A DNA stretch of 58,470 bases from Paenalicyclobacillus macrosporangiidus (GCF_900116805.1 NZ_FPBV01000021.1:1-58470), one strand, 5' to 3'. Positions 44,723 to 54,129 are shown, counted from the stretch's first letter. Program-made: numbers and translations. Notes: generated by a model from the sequence alone, not told the origin.

Positions 44723-46930
44723 TTGAGTCCTGTGAGGGTGACCCCGGAAGATTTGCGGCGCCTGTTTCATCCTCGGAGCATCGCGTTGGTGGGTGCCACG
44801 GACAACTCCCGATGGTCTATCTTCACGTTTAATAATCTGAAAGAATGGAAATTTCCGGGGCCTATTTACTGCGTGAATCCCCATTGGGAGGTCGTACACG
44901 GTCAGCGTGCCTTTCGCTCCCTGCTCGAGGTCCCCGAGCCGGTGGACCTGGCGTACGTGATGGTCCCTTCTCACGTGGTGCTGCAGGTGATGGAGGAGGC
45001 GAGCCAAAAAGGCATTCGGAATCTGGTGCTTTTGACCGCGGGCTTTCGCGAGACGGGGGAAGAGGGCGCGCGGCTGGAAGAGAAGGTCCTGCAGTTCGCG
45101 GCCGCGAACGGGCAGATTTTGCTGGGGCCCAACGGCAACGGCTTTGTCAACCTCGCCGCCGGCCTGACTCCGTACGGCCTGCCCATCCCGCCTGCTCTGT
45201 CCGCCGGGCCCGTCGGCATCGTGCTGCAGAGCGGCGCCCTGGCGAGCTCGGTCATGGCGTTGGCAGTCGCACGCAACATCGGGGTCAGTCTGCTGGTGTC
45301 GATGGGGAATGAGACCATGATCAACGCCACGGACGTGGTCGATTACCTGATTGAGGACGACTCGACCCGCGTGATCGCCATGTTCCTGGAGACCATCCGG
45401 TCCCCGGAGGAATTCTCGCGTGTCGCGCGCAAGGCCCTGGATCGCGGCAAGCCCATGGTCGTGCTGAAGATCGGCAGAAGCGCCCGAAGCGCCCAGACCG
45501 CCCTGGCGCACACGGGCGCATTGGTCGGCGACGATCGAGTCAACGACGCGGCGCTGCGCCAACTGGGTGTGATCCGGGTGCATTGTTTGGAAGACCTGAT
45601 CACCACCGCAGGACTGTTGGGTTATTGTCCTCCCTTGCCTGGCCGGCGCGTGGGGGTTGTGACACCCTCGGGGGGTGCGTGCGACATCCTCTCCGATCGC
45701 GCGGAGGACGAGGGCATGGAGTTGCCCGATTTCTCGGTTGACACTGTGGCGCGGCTGAAGGACATCTTGCCTGCGTTCTCGACACCGCACAATCCGCTCG
45801 ATGTCACCGGTTACGTGGTCGTCGATCAGACCCTGCTGCAGCGGGCGCTGGAAATCGTCGCAGAGGATCCGAACTTCGACTTTATCCTGTGTCTGACGGA
45901 CCCGCCGCGGATTGCGCCCGAAAATCCCGTGCTGGTCCATCAACAGTTCGCACGTCTGAAGTCCATTGTGGACAACGCCGAGAAGCCCGTTGTGCTGATG
46001 AGCAACACCTCCATCGACATCAACGAATTCGGCCGGTCGGTGCTTCAGCCGGCGGGACTGCACTTCATCGGGGGCATGGAGCATGGCATGACCGCGTTGG
46101 GCCGGGCGCTCTGGTGGCATGAACAACGGGCGCGGCACATGCGAAAGAGGATTCATGTGGATGAGGAGGTGAGCCAGGGCTGCGGGGCTGCCGCGTACGG
46201 CGCCTGCACGGGTGCGTTGGGTGCGTCGAATGTCGGCACGGGTGCGTCGGGTGCGGCGGGTATCGAGAAGGGCGCGGCGGGACCGTGGCCGGAGCACCGC
46301 GCACGGGAGTTCCTGCGCGATCGCGGTGTACCCGTGATCCCTGGGCGCCTGGCCACCCAGGTGGAGGAGGCGGTGTCGGCCGCCCGAAGTCTAGGGTATC
46401 CGGTGGCGTTGAAAATCCAGTCCGCGGATATCGCGCACAAGAGCGACGTGGGCGGCGTGCGGTTGGACATCCGCTCCGACGAGCAGGTGAGGGATGCATA
46501 TGTATCGATAATTAGGAATGTTCGTGATAATTCGCCGGAGAGTCGGGTGGACGGGGTGTTGGTGACTCCGATGCGATCGGGCGGGGTGGAGTTGTTGGTC
46601 GGTATCGTGCGCGATCCGCTGTGGGGGCCGGTGTTGGCGGTCGGGCTAGGCGGCGTGTTCGTCGAGGTCCTCCAGGACACGGCGCTGCGGGTGCTGCCGG
46701 TCGGCAAGGAGGACATCCGCGAGATGCTGGTGGAGCTGCGCGGGGCCGCCCTCCTGCAGGGAGCACGCGGTACGCTGCCTGCGGACCTAGACCGGGTCAC
46801 CGCGGTGATCCACCAGATCACCCGGGTGGCGCTGGAAGCTGGGGAGGGTCTGCAGGCGCTGGAGATCAATCCGTTGTACGTTCGGGGGTCGCAGGTCGAG
46901 GCGTTGGACGCGCTCATCACCTGGAAATAG
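44723..46930 (+). CDS. ADP-forming acyl-CoA synthetase (acetate--CoA ligase family)
   Basis: Encodes 735 residues from TTG 44723, GAGAGGTG ahead. CoA-binding domain: RSIALVGATDNSRW (~13-26), YVMVPSHVV. Ligase domains carry the phospho-His in ALAHTGALVG (~264) and NPLDVTGYVV. After a ~35-residue Gly/Ala/Cys linker (480-515) comes an ATP-grasp domain: GYPVALKIQSADIAHKSDVG, GVELLVGIVRDPLWGP, EINPLYV. It makes an acyl-CoA from acid, ATP and CoA, releasing ADP, or runs in reverse to yield ATP. Works with the other operon enzymes. Confidence 0.92.
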   Translation: MSPVRVTPEDLRRLFHPRSIALVGATDNSRWSIFTFNNLKEWKFPGPIYCVNPHWEVVHGQRAFRSLLEVPEPVDLAYVMVPSHVVLQVMEEASQKGIRNLVLLTAGFRETGEEGARLEEKVLQFAAANGQILLGPNGNGFVNLAAGLTPYGLPIPPALSAGPVGIVLQSGALASSVMALAVARNIGVSLLVSMGNETMINATDVVDYLIEDDSTRVIAMFLETIRSPEEFSRVARKALDRGKPMVVLKIGRSARSAQTALAHTGALVGDDRVNDAALRQLGVIRVHCLEDLITTAGLLGYCPPLPGRRVGVVTPSGGACDILSDRAEDEGMELPDFSVDTVARLKDILPAFSTPHNPLDVTGYVVVDQTLLQRALEIVAEDPNFDFILCLTDPPRIAPENPVLVHQQFARLKSIVDNAEKPVVLMSNTSIDINEFGRSVLQPAGLHFIGGMEHGMTALGRALWWHEQRARHMRKRIHVDEEVSQGCGAAAYGACTGALGASNVGTGASGAAGIEKGAAGPWPEHRAREFLRDRGVPVIPGRLATQVEEAVSAARSLGYPVALKIQSADIAHKSDVGGVRLDIRSDEQVRDAYVSIIRNVRDNSPESRVDGVLVTPMRSGGVELLVGIVRDPLWGPVLAVGLGGVFVEVLQDTALRVLPVGKEDIREMLVELRGAALLQGARGTLPADLDRVTAVIHQITRVALEAGEGLQALEINPLYVRGSQVEALDALITWK

Positions 46931-46948
46931 GGAGAGGAGGTCTCCGGG

Positions 46949-48292
46949 ATGACCGGAAGAAGGCTCTTCTATGAAAGGGAGCTGACCGAATACCCCGTTG
47001 GGGGTCGAAGAGTTTGGTTTTTGTTCATCGCCATTCTGGCGAATTTTGTGGCGAGCTACGAGGCGCAGATTTCCCCCGTGCTGCCGCTGTTGATGCGCGA
47101 CCTGCACATGACCCTGGGCCAGTACGGAGAGATCGCGTCCATCTCCGTCGTGGCCTCGGCCGTCTCCGCGATGATCTTCGGGCCGTTGGCGGACCGGTAC
47201 GGGCGCGTTCGATTCCTCGTGCCCAGCCTGTTCTTGACCGCCGCCTGCGTCTACGGGATGGTGTTGATCCACTCGGTGACCGCACTGCTGATTGTACGGA
47301 TTATCCTGGCCTTCATCGAAGGCGTCGCCATCGCGACGACGGCGGGCCTGGTAAGGGACTTCTCTCCCCGAACGGGGCGGGCCTTGGCGTTCGGATTCTG
47401 GACCTTTGGGCCGGTGGGATCGAACTTTTTCGCCAACGCGGTGGCCGGCGCGACCTTGCCCATCTTCCACACCTGGCAGTCCCAATTCGTCATCGAAGGC
47501 AGTGTGGCGCTCGCCGCCTGCATCCTCATCCTGTTCAGCATTCATGACCTGTCTCCGCAGCTGCGGGCCAAGGTTATCGACAGCGTGGAAGAAGTCGACG
47601 CGGTGAACCGGCAGGTGCGCCGCGACCAGCTGGAGGAGCCGAGGATGAGGGAGATCCTGCGGGTACCGCATGTCTGGACGTTGACCATGGGGATCTCGCT
47701 GTTCCTGTTGACATATCTGACCATACAGTCGTTCGGGACGACGTTTCTTGTGCAGGCGTTCCATTACGACACGTCGCAGGCGGCCGCCATCGCCAAGTAC
47801 TTCTGGCTGCTGAACCTGGCCACGCTGCTCATCGCCGGGTGGATTTCGGACCGGTTGCGCCTGCGGAAGATCGTCAGCTTTGTCGGCGCGGTGCTGTCCG
47901 TCCTCTACATGTTCTACTTCGTGTCGCTGGTCGGGCAGACCATTCCGGAAGGTCAGATGATCCTGTACACGTCACTGTTGGGCGGGCTGTTCGGCGTCGC
48001 CTACGGGCCGTGGTGCGCGCTGTTCTCGGAGAACGCGGAGGACATCAAGCCCTCGCTGCAGTCGGCCGCCTGGGGACTGTTCGGCTTCGTCATTCGCGTG
48101 GCCGGCATCGCCGTGGCGCTCTGCCTGCCCGTGGTGGTCGCCCTGGGAGGCTGGGGGGCGTGGCTGACGGTCTCCGCCGTGGGCGGATTGATCTACATCC
48201 CGTTGGTGTTCACGGCGAAAGGCCCCTGGTTCCGCTTCCAGCGACCGATGCTGCCCATGTCTGAATCCCAGGTTCCGAACGTGGAAGACTGA
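46949..48292 (+). CDS. MFS transporter, last gene of the acyl-CoA operon
   Basis: Encodes 447 residues, ATG preceded by GGAGAGGAGG. Twelve membrane segments: FVASYEAQISPVLPLLM in helix 1, GPLADRYGRVRF loop, IRIILAFIEGVAIATTAGLV, SDRLRLRKI loop. Moderately like aromatic- or carboxylic-acid carriers. 18 bases after the CoA ligase; probably imports the acid that the ligase activates. A GCCCCCAC/GTGGGGGC hairpin (48304-48328), without T-run, follows. Confidence 0.9.
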   Translation: MTGRRLFYERELTEYPVGGRRVWFLFIAILANFVASYEAQISPVLPLLMRDLHMTLGQYGEIASISVVASAVSAMIFGPLADRYGRVRFLVPSLFLTAACVYGMVLIHSVTALLIVRIILAFIEGVAIATTAGLVRDFSPRTGRALAFGFWTFGPVGSNFFANAVAGATLPIFHTWQSQFVIEGSVALAACILILFSIHDLSPQLRAKVIDSVEEVDAVNRQVRRDQLEEPRMREILRVPHVWTLTMGISLFLLTYLTIQSFGTTFLVQAFHYDTSQAAAIAKYFWLLNLATLLIAGWISDRLRLRKIVSFVGAVLSVLYMFYFVSLVGQTIPEGQMILYTSLLGGLFGVAYGPWCALFSENAEDIKPSLQSAAWGLFGFVIRVAGIAVALCLPVVVALGGWGAWLTVSAVGGLIYIPLVFTAKGPWFRFQRPMLPMSESQVPNVED

Positions 48293-48303
48293 AACTCCGC
48301 GCG

Positions 48304-48328
48304 GCCCCCACTTGAACCCGGTGGGGGC
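48304..48328. terminator. Hairpin between convergent genes
   Basis: GCCCCCAC, 9-base loop, GTGGGGGC. Located between the MFS stop at 48292 and the thioesterase stop at 48361. No T-run on either side, so termination is only likely, not shown. Confidence 0.4.
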
Positions 48329-48360
48329 GCACCAGTTGGGGGCGCACCGTTGCACGGCGC

Positions 48361-48783
48361 TCAGGGATTTGACAGGCCCGCTTGTGCCTGCTGGCGGGCG
48401 GTCAGGACCACCATCTTGGCCTGGGCGGAAGCCTTGCGCTCGCCACTGCGGCTGACGATCTCCGCTTCGATGTCCATCAACCGGCGGGTGACGCGCACAG
48501 GGCGGGCGCGAATCTCCAACGTCTCCCCCACGTGGATCGGGGCGTGGAACTGGACGGTGAGTTGCCCTGTCATGCAGGTCAGGCCCTGGAAGTACGTGAC
48601 GTAGGCGCACGCCTCGTCGAGCAAGGCGCTGGTGATTCCGCCGTGTTGGATGCCGGGCCAGCCTTGGTGCGTGGGATCGCATTGATACGTGGCGTGGACC
48701 GCGCCTCCCTCTTCCTGCTCAAAATGCACGTGCAGGCCCTTTGGATTCTTGTCTCCGCAGACAAAACAGTGATGGGAGCCCAC
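48361..48783 (-). CDS. PaaI-type hotdog thioesterase
   Basis: Encodes 140 residues from GTG 48783, GGGAGGGA 7 bases upstream. Starts with HHCFVCGDKNPKGLHVHF, a Cys-containing lead common in this subgroup, followed by GIQHGGITSALLDEACAYV (HGG-x4-LDE hotdog helix) and LTVQFHAPIHVGETLEIRARP. Hydrolyses acyl-CoAs, often recycling CoA trapped as dead-end thioesters; fits beside a CoA operon with which it is convergent. Confidence 0.92.
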   Translation of the reverse strand: MGSHHCFVCGDKNPKGLHVHFEQEEGGAVHATYQCDPTHQGWPGIQHGGITSALLDEACAYVTYFQGLTCMTGQLTVQFHAPIHVGETLEIRARPVRVTRRLMDIEAEIVSRSGERKASAQAKMVVLTARQQAQAGLSNP

Positions 48784-49088
48784 CCCGTCATCCCTCCCGG
48801 TCCCTTGTCGCCGTGTCCCTTCGTTATAAAGAAAATGATAACACACGGGTTGACGAGTTCATGTGCCATCGTATCCGAACGGCTCGAGTTGAGTTAACAT
48901 CAAGATGTTGTGTATCGTTCTGGTGCCATGAAAAGATGGCGTCGAGATTGAATTTATCACCTCCGACGCACAGGCCTTGTGAATGACAGCGAACGGCAGG
49001 CCGTGGATGAGCAGGGAATTTCACCGGAACCCGCAAATTGTACAATTTGGGTACATGCGCCGCATGGTGTCAGAAGGAGGCGTGGCGG

Positions 49089-50510
49089 ATGAAGCGGTTT
49101 TGGCTGCCCTTGGGCCTGTTCGCGATGGTGGTCATCGGCAGCTACGACATGCTGCGCGGGGCCGCGGCTCCTCTGATGCAGGCCGATTGGCGGCTCGGGT
49201 ACGAACAGCTGGGGAGCGTGTTCTCGCTGGGATCGCTCGGGTATCTGGCGGGCACGCTGCTCAGCGGATACGCCGTTCAGCGGATGTGGGTGCGCGGCCT
49301 GGTGGTCCTGGGGGCGACGGTGGTGGTGGTCGGTACCGGCGTAATTGGCCTGGCGCACGGCTTTTGGTCGGCCGCGGCCGGATTCGCCATTGTCGGTGTC
49401 GGGACCGGGGCGCTGGAGATCGGGACGAACGCCGTGATCCCGGCCATCACCCCGTCGGCCACGGGCCAATCCCGCTACTTCAACTGGCTCCATGGGTTTT
49501 ATGGAATTGGCGCGTGCGGGCTGCCGCTCGCCGCGGGTTGGATCCTGCAGGCCACGCACGCCTGGCGCACGGTGTACGGCGTGTTGGGGTGCGCGGTGCT
49601 GGCGATCCTGGTGCTGGCGGTGGCGCGTGGCCGGACGGGGATGGCCGGCGGGACGACGCCGGCGGGTGAAATGGGGATGACCGGCGCGACGTCAGTGGCC
49701 GAATCGGGGCCAACTGGCGAATCAGCGAGAGACCGCACACCATCCGCCGCGGGCGATCCCGCCCCCTCCGGCGCCGGAGGTCGTCGCACATCCGCCGCTA
49801 CCGCCTCGCCTGCCGCCACCGGCTCCGTCCCGGCGGCGGCCACCCGGACGCCTTGGCGGGACAGCGTCCTGTGGGGGTTCATGCTGGCCATCGGTGTGTA
49901 CGTGATGGCCGAGGTGGGCCTTGGCACGTGGCTCACGACGTATCTGGTGGAGGCGCGCGGTGTCTCCCTCAGCTTGGCCTCGTTGTGTCTGTCGGGGTTC
50001 TTCTTGACGTTTACGGCCGGGCGTCTCGCCGCGCCCCTGTGGTTGCACCGGGTGGCGCCGCGGCGCGCCCTGCTGGGGGCGCTGGGGGTGTCGCTGCTGG
50101 CACTGGGCACGTCCTGGCTGCCCGGGACCGGCACCGTGGCCGGGGTGGTGCTGTGCGGGGTGATCCTGGCCGGGTTCGGGTTCTCCATCCTGTTCCCGAC
50201 GCTCACGGCGCTCGCGAGCCATACCTTTTCGGCGCAGGCCGGCCGGGTGATTGGGCTCATGTTCACCGCCGGTGCCATCGGGAGTATGTCGACCAACGCG
50301 ATGATTGGCGCCGTCGCGTCGCGCTGGGGCATCCAGGCGGGCTTCTCCCTGATCTGGGGGTTCCTGCTCGCCGTCCTGATGATGGTGTGGTGGATGCCCG
50401 ACGTGCACGGACAGAAAGCCGAGCGGAATGGCGAAATCGTATCTGGATACCCCGTCGGCGGATCGGCGGAGTCGAGGAGGGATGCCTGTGAGGACGTTGC
50501 GAGGCTTTGA
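49089..50510 (+). CDS. MFS transporter with long disordered central loop
   Basis: Encodes 473 residues from ATG 49089, AAGGAGG upstream. Twelve helices: GSYDMLRGAAAPLMQ, GFWSAAAGFAIVGVGTGALE, FNWLHGFYGIGACGLPLAAG, and FGFSILFPTLTALASHTF. Resembles FucP/YfkF-like carriers. Between helices 6 and 7 sits a ~75-residue Gly/Thr/Ser/Pro/Ala insert (~181-255; TTPAGEMGMTGATSVAESG and PSAAGDPAPSGAGGRR), far longer than normal. Its C-terminus overlaps the next start by 23 bases. Confidence 0.88.
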   Translation: MKRFWLPLGLFAMVVIGSYDMLRGAAAPLMQADWRLGYEQLGSVFSLGSLGYLAGTLLSGYAVQRMWVRGLVVLGATVVVVGTGVIGLAHGFWSAAAGFAIVGVGTGALEIGTNAVIPAITPSATGQSRYFNWLHGFYGIGACGLPLAAGWILQATHAWRTVYGVLGCAVLAILVLAVARGRTGMAGGTTPAGEMGMTGATSVAESGPTGESARDRTPSAAGDPAPSGAGGRRTSAATASPAATGSVPAAATRTPWRDSVLWGFMLAIGVYVMAEVGLGTWLTTYLVEARGVSLSLASLCLSGFFLTFTAGRLAAPLWLHRVAPRRALLGALGVSLLALGTSWLPGTGTVAGVVLCGVILAGFGFSILFPTLTALASHTFSAQAGRVIGLMFTAGAIGSMSTNAMIGAVASRWGIQAGFSLIWGFLLAVLMMVWWMPDVHGQKAERNGEIVSGYPVGGSAESRRDACEDVARL

Positions 50511-51723
50511 GGCCCTGGAGACCGCGGAACAGTATGGGGTGCTGTTATACGATCTCGTCGGCAAACGCGAGATGGGCGTGGAAGAGGCGCACCAGCTGGT
50601 GCAAAACGGGCGCGATCCGTCCACCTTCGTCCTGCAACGCTGGCCGGACTCGGACGAGGAGGCGGAGCAGGTGGTGCTCAAGGAGTACCAACGGGCCCTC
50701 AAGGAGCGCCACTGGTCGGAGGCGAGCGTGTTCGATCTCTCCAACGCCATCAGCGGTGGCCTGCCGATTCATCTGGAAGCGGCGGAGCTGGCCGCCGAAC
50801 GCCTGGCGGACCAGGGAAAGTTGCAGTTTGTGAAATCGGCCGGCCAGTACGGCGTGTACGCGCTGCCGCGCACGGTGCGTTTCAGCGACGCCTTCCTGGA
50901 TCGGCTGCGGGGCGAGGTCTGCGACGCGTGTGCCGCCCTGGACCTCGAGGGCGAGTTCCACGAGGCGTGTCTGATGAACCTCCTCGATTTCTTGCGAGAG
51001 CACACGTTTGGCTTCGACGACATCGAGGAGGTGCCCCCCGGGCCGGCGGCGGGACGCGGCGGGCTGCGCCGGGGGGCGGGTGCCGGGGCGGAGTGGCTGC
51101 GCAGGACGGCGGAGGCCGCGCGGCTGCGCATCCGCGACGTGATCCGGCCGCTGTCTTCGGCTCGATCCGCCGACGGGGCGCGCCCGGGGCAGACGCCGGA
51201 AAGCCTGGGCGGGCGGCCGGAATCCGGGGCTTCCGGGGGCGTTGCGGCCGGCAGCGCGCTGGCGCGGGGCGTATCCGGCCCCGACGCGGAGGTGCCGAAG
51301 TGGCCGGGGGCGGTCGCGGACGTCCAGACACAGGGGACAGCCGAGGATGTCTTGGGGCGTGCAACGGTTGATCGCGCGGCCATCCCCACATCCGGGCGGC
51401 AGGAGCAGGCCAGCGCCATGGCGGGGGATCGCCCGCAGGTGACCAAGCGGGAACTCATCCGGTATCTGCAGAACATCGAGATCCTCGACGAGAACGGAGA
51501 GCTGGACCGGCTGCGGCAGGAGCGGGAGGAGTTGCTGCAGCGCATCGCCCAGCGGGATCAGCAGTTGGAGAAGATGCAGCGGGATCGATCCTATTTGATG
51601 AAGCAGTTCGAGGAGATGCAGCACGATATGGACGTGCTGGTACAGGCGATGCAGATTGCCAAGCGGCGCGAACAGCGGCCGTCGCCGGTGGTCGATGCGT
51701 CGTTCGACGACACGGATGGATAA
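50488..51723 (+). CDS. Unknown protein with C-terminal coiled coil
   Basis: Encodes 411 residues from GTG 50488; GAGGAGG is 7 bases upstream, and the gene overlaps the MFS stop. No family recognised. The N-terminal ~170 residues are helical (TAEQYGVLLYDLVGKREMGV, EEAHQLVQNGRDPSTFVLQ, FHEACLMNLLDFLREHTFGF). The middle (~175-315) is Gly/Ala/Arg/Pro low-complexity. The C-terminus (~335-400; LDRLRQEREELLQRIAQRD then QQLEKMQRDRSYLMKQFEEM) is a strong coiled coil. Acidic/basic balance and lack of signal suggest a cytosolic scaffold. A terminator follows 25 bases later. Confidence 0.8.
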   Translation: MRTLRGFEALETAEQYGVLLYDLVGKREMGVEEAHQLVQNGRDPSTFVLQRWPDSDEEAEQVVLKEYQRALKERHWSEASVFDLSNAISGGLPIHLEAAELAAERLADQGKLQFVKSAGQYGVYALPRTVRFSDAFLDRLRGEVCDACAALDLEGEFHEACLMNLLDFLREHTFGFDDIEEVPPGPAAGRGGLRRGAGAGAEWLRRTAEAARLRIRDVIRPLSSARSADGARPGQTPESLGGRPESGASGGVAAGSALARGVSGPDAEVPKWPGAVADVQTQGTAEDVLGRATVDRAAIPTSGRQEQASAMAGDRPQVTKRELIRYLQNIEILDENGELDRLRQEREELLQRIAQRDQQLEKMQRDRSYLMKQFEEMQHDMDVLVQAMQIAKRREQRPSPVVDASFDDTDG

Positions 51724-51747
51724 CTGGCGGCGCAGATGCGATGGCAG

Positions 51748-51795
51748 AAAGACGAATCCCCGGGGAGGATACGGCCCCGGGGATTCGTCTTTCAG
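51748..51795 (+). terminator. Strong rho-independent terminator
   Basis: GACGAATCCCCGGG and CCCGGGGATTCGTC form a perfect 14-bp stem around GAGGATACGGC, followed by TTTC. Placed 25 bases after the coiled-coil gene, closing the MFS/coiled-coil transcript. The T-run is short but the stem is very stable. Confidence 0.75.
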
Positions 51796-51871
51796 GGCTC
51801 CGGGCCCGGGTTTCGTCACAGTGCCTTCGGGGGCTTCGTCTACAGAGGTGGAGCAGAAGGAGGTACTCGAT

Positions 51872-52651
51872 ATGAAGCGATGGTTTGGATGGGTGAGTCT
51901 GTTGAGCGTCGTGGCGCTCGCCGCGTGCGGGCCACAACCGGCCGCAGGGCCGTCGAATGCGGGGGAGCCGGGGGCAGGGCAGTCGGCTATGGGGCAGCCG
52001 GTGACGGGGCAGCCGGCCTCGGACCGGACCGCGGACGCGGGACGCGGCACCGCACAGGCCGGGGGGACGGCACAAGGGGCCGGGAACGCCGCGCAGGGGA
52101 ACGGCACCGGGACGGGGGCAGGAAATGGGACGGCGGGAGCAGCCGCGGGGGTGACCGGGCCGGGAACGGGAGCGGCGGGATCGCGCCCGTCGACCCAGGT
52201 GCTCCGCTGGACGGCGGAGGGGATGCCGGAGTCGGCGACGGCCCGGTTGTACCGCAGCGATAACCAGCGGTTCTCGATGTACGTGCTGCCGGATTGCACG
52301 GCCAGCGCGGAGGAGCCGGGGCGAGATGTGGTGCTGTTCCAGCCGAATGCACACGTGTTCATGCGCGTGCAGCGCTACCCTGCGGGAACCAGTGTGGATA
52401 CGCTCCGCCAGCAGGTGGAGGCGCAGTTGAAGACGGTCGCGGCGCCGCAAGTGGTGCGGGATGATGGATCGATCCCGTTTCTCTCCAAAGCCATTCACTA
52501 TGTGGCGTATAACCAGAAGGACGTGGTCGAGGCGGTCATTTTCCAGAGCCGCGGCGTCTGGTTCACGGCGACGGTCTACGCATCCAGAGAGTTTGAAGGC
52601 TACGGCCGTTTCTTCGCGATGATGGAGACCATCCAGCCGGAGGACGTATAG
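51872..52651 (+). CDS. Lipoprotein with Gly/Ala-rich linker
   Basis: Encodes 259 residues; ATG after AAGGAGG. A lipobox LAAC places the lipidated Cys at residue 19. Residues ~22-105 are almost entirely Gly, Ala, Gln, Thr and Pro (GGTAQGAGNAAQGNGTGTG). The globular remainder (~106-259: RLYRSDNQRFSMYVLPDCTA, VVLFQPNAHVFMRVQRYP, VEAVIFQSRGVWFTATVY) looks like a small beta-rich extracellular domain reminiscent of PsbP/DUF-type surface proteins. Function unknown. Follows a terminator and is independently transcribed. Confidence 0.85.
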   Translation: MKRWFGWVSLLSVVALAACGPQPAAGPSNAGEPGAGQSAMGQPVTGQPASDRTADAGRGTAQAGGTAQGAGNAAQGNGTGTGAGNGTAGAAAGVTGPGTGAAGSRPSTQVLRWTAEGMPESATARLYRSDNQRFSMYVLPDCTASAEEPGRDVVLFQPNAHVFMRVQRYPAGTSVDTLRQQVEAQLKTVAAPQVVRDDGSIPFLSKAIHYVAYNQKDVVEAVIFQSRGVWFTATVYASREFEGYGRFFAMMETIQPEDV

Positions 52652-52890
52652 GGCTCCGGTGGAGCGGTGAGTGTGCTACACTTTTCTCCAGCGGCTCCGG
52701 CCAGTGAAATGCCCCTTCAAGGGCTTCGCGGCCGGTTTGCTTTCGATGGGACGGCGGCCTGCACGGAACGGCGGCCTCCCGGGGACGGCAACCCGCACGA
52801 AAGGGCGGCCTGTAGGGGGTGCGGCTCAGCGCCGTGCGTGCAGTGCCGTCCGTGCAATGCCGCCCGATGGCTGGAGAGAGGTGAGCGGGA

Positions 52891-54129
52891 ATGACGGAGA
52901 CGGTGCCCATGGCCGCGCCGGGCGGGGCGCGGCGCGTGTGGATGGCGGTGGTGCTGGGATTGCTGACGGCCGTGGCACCGCTGTCGATGGATATGTACCT
53001 GCCGGCGCTGCCGGCCTTGGTGAACGACTTTCGGACGCAGCAGTCCTTGGTGCAGTTGACGTTGACGGCATGCCTTCTGGGGATGGCTCTGGGTCAGCTG
53101 TTGGGCGGGCCCGTCAGCGACGCGCGCGGCAGGCGGCGGCCTCTGCTGATGGGCCTTGGCGTGTACGTGCTGGCGTCCGCCCTGTGCGCGGTGACGCCGT
53201 CCATCTGGGGGCTGCTCGCGTTGCGCTTTGTCCAGGGGTTCTCGGGGGCGACCGGGATTGTGATTGCCCGCGCGATCGCGCGCGATCACTACGCGGGACA
53301 CCACCTGACACAATTCTTCGCCATGTTGATGCTGGTCAACGGAGCGGCGCCGGTCCTGGCGCCCATCGTCGGGGGCCAGCTGCTGCGCGTGACGTCCTGG
53401 CGCGGGGTGTTCGTGGTGCTGGCGGTCCTCGGCGCGTTGATGTGGCTGGCGGTGGCGCTGGGACTGCCGGAGAGCCTGCCGCCGCAGCGCCGCTTGACCG
53501 GCGGGCTGCGGAAGACGGTGGGCGTAATGGGGCGGCTCGCGGGCGATCGCACCTTTATGGGCTTCGTCTTGGCGCAGAGCCTGGTGTATGCGGGGATGTT
53601 CGCGTACATCGGGGGATCGCCGTTCGTGCTGCAGAAGCTGTACGGGGTGTCGCCGCAAGGGTTCAGCGCCGCGTTCGCGGTCAACAGCGTCGGGATCATC
53701 CTGGCCAGTCAGTTCGCGGCCCGTCAGGCGTCCCGCTTCGGGGAACGCCGGGTGCTGCTGGGCGGGCTGTCGATGGCGTCGGCAGGCGGTGTGCTGCTCC
53801 TTCTGGCGGTGGCGGCACATGCGCCGCTGTACCTGGTGCTGCCGCCGTTGTTTTTCTCGGTGGCCAGCGTGGGCATGGTGGGCACGACGAGCACGTCCCT
53901 GGCCCTGCAGAGCAAGGGGGAGTCGGCGGGGAGCGCCTCGGCGATGATCGGCACGTGCCAGATGATCCTGGGATCGCTCGCGGCACCGCTCACGGGCCTG
54001 GGCGGCACGTCGACGGCCCTGCTCATGGGCGGGGTCATTGCCCTGTGCGACGTGGGGGCGCTGGCGGTGTTTCTGGGGCTGGCGCGATCGCGGAGGGCCG
54101 ACGCGCCGGGGTGCGTTCATGCGCGGTGA
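52891..54129 (+). CDS. Bcr/CflA-family multidrug efflux MFS transporter
   Basis: Encodes 412 residues, ATG preceded by GAGAGGTGAGCGGGA. The Bcr/CflA signature is present: APLSMDMYLPALPALVNDF (helix 1), LGQLLGGPVSDARGRRRPLL, RFVQGFSGATGIVIARAIAR, and LAPIVGGQLL. It exports drugs or small metabolites by proton antiport. The 239 bases upstream have several near-repeats of 'GGCGGCCTG'/'GTGCCGTCC' and no gene. Confidence 0.92.
   Translation: MTETVPMAAPGGARRVWMAVVLGLLTAVAPLSMDMYLPALPALVNDFRTQQSLVQLTLTACLLGMALGQLLGGPVSDARGRRRPLLMGLGVYVLASALCAVTPSIWGLLALRFVQGFSGATGIVIARAIARDHYAGHHLTQFFAMLMLVNGAAPVLAPIVGGQLLRVTSWRGVFVVLAVLGALMWLAVALGLPESLPPQRRLTGGLRKTVGVMGRLAGDRTFMGFVLAQSLVYAGMFAYIGGSPFVLQKLYGVSPQGFSAAFAVNSVGIILASQFAARQASRFGERRVLLGGLSMASAGGVLLLLAVAAHAPLYLVLPPLFFSVASVGMVGTTSTSLALQSKGESAGSASAMIGTCQMILGSLAAPLTGLGGTSTALLMGGVIALCDVGALAVFLGLARSRRADAPGCVHAR

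Noticed and set aside
44702-46297. 531-codon open frame opposite the ADP-forming ligase
   Set aside because: Mirror of a well-supported gene; Arg/Gln/His-rich and without motifs.
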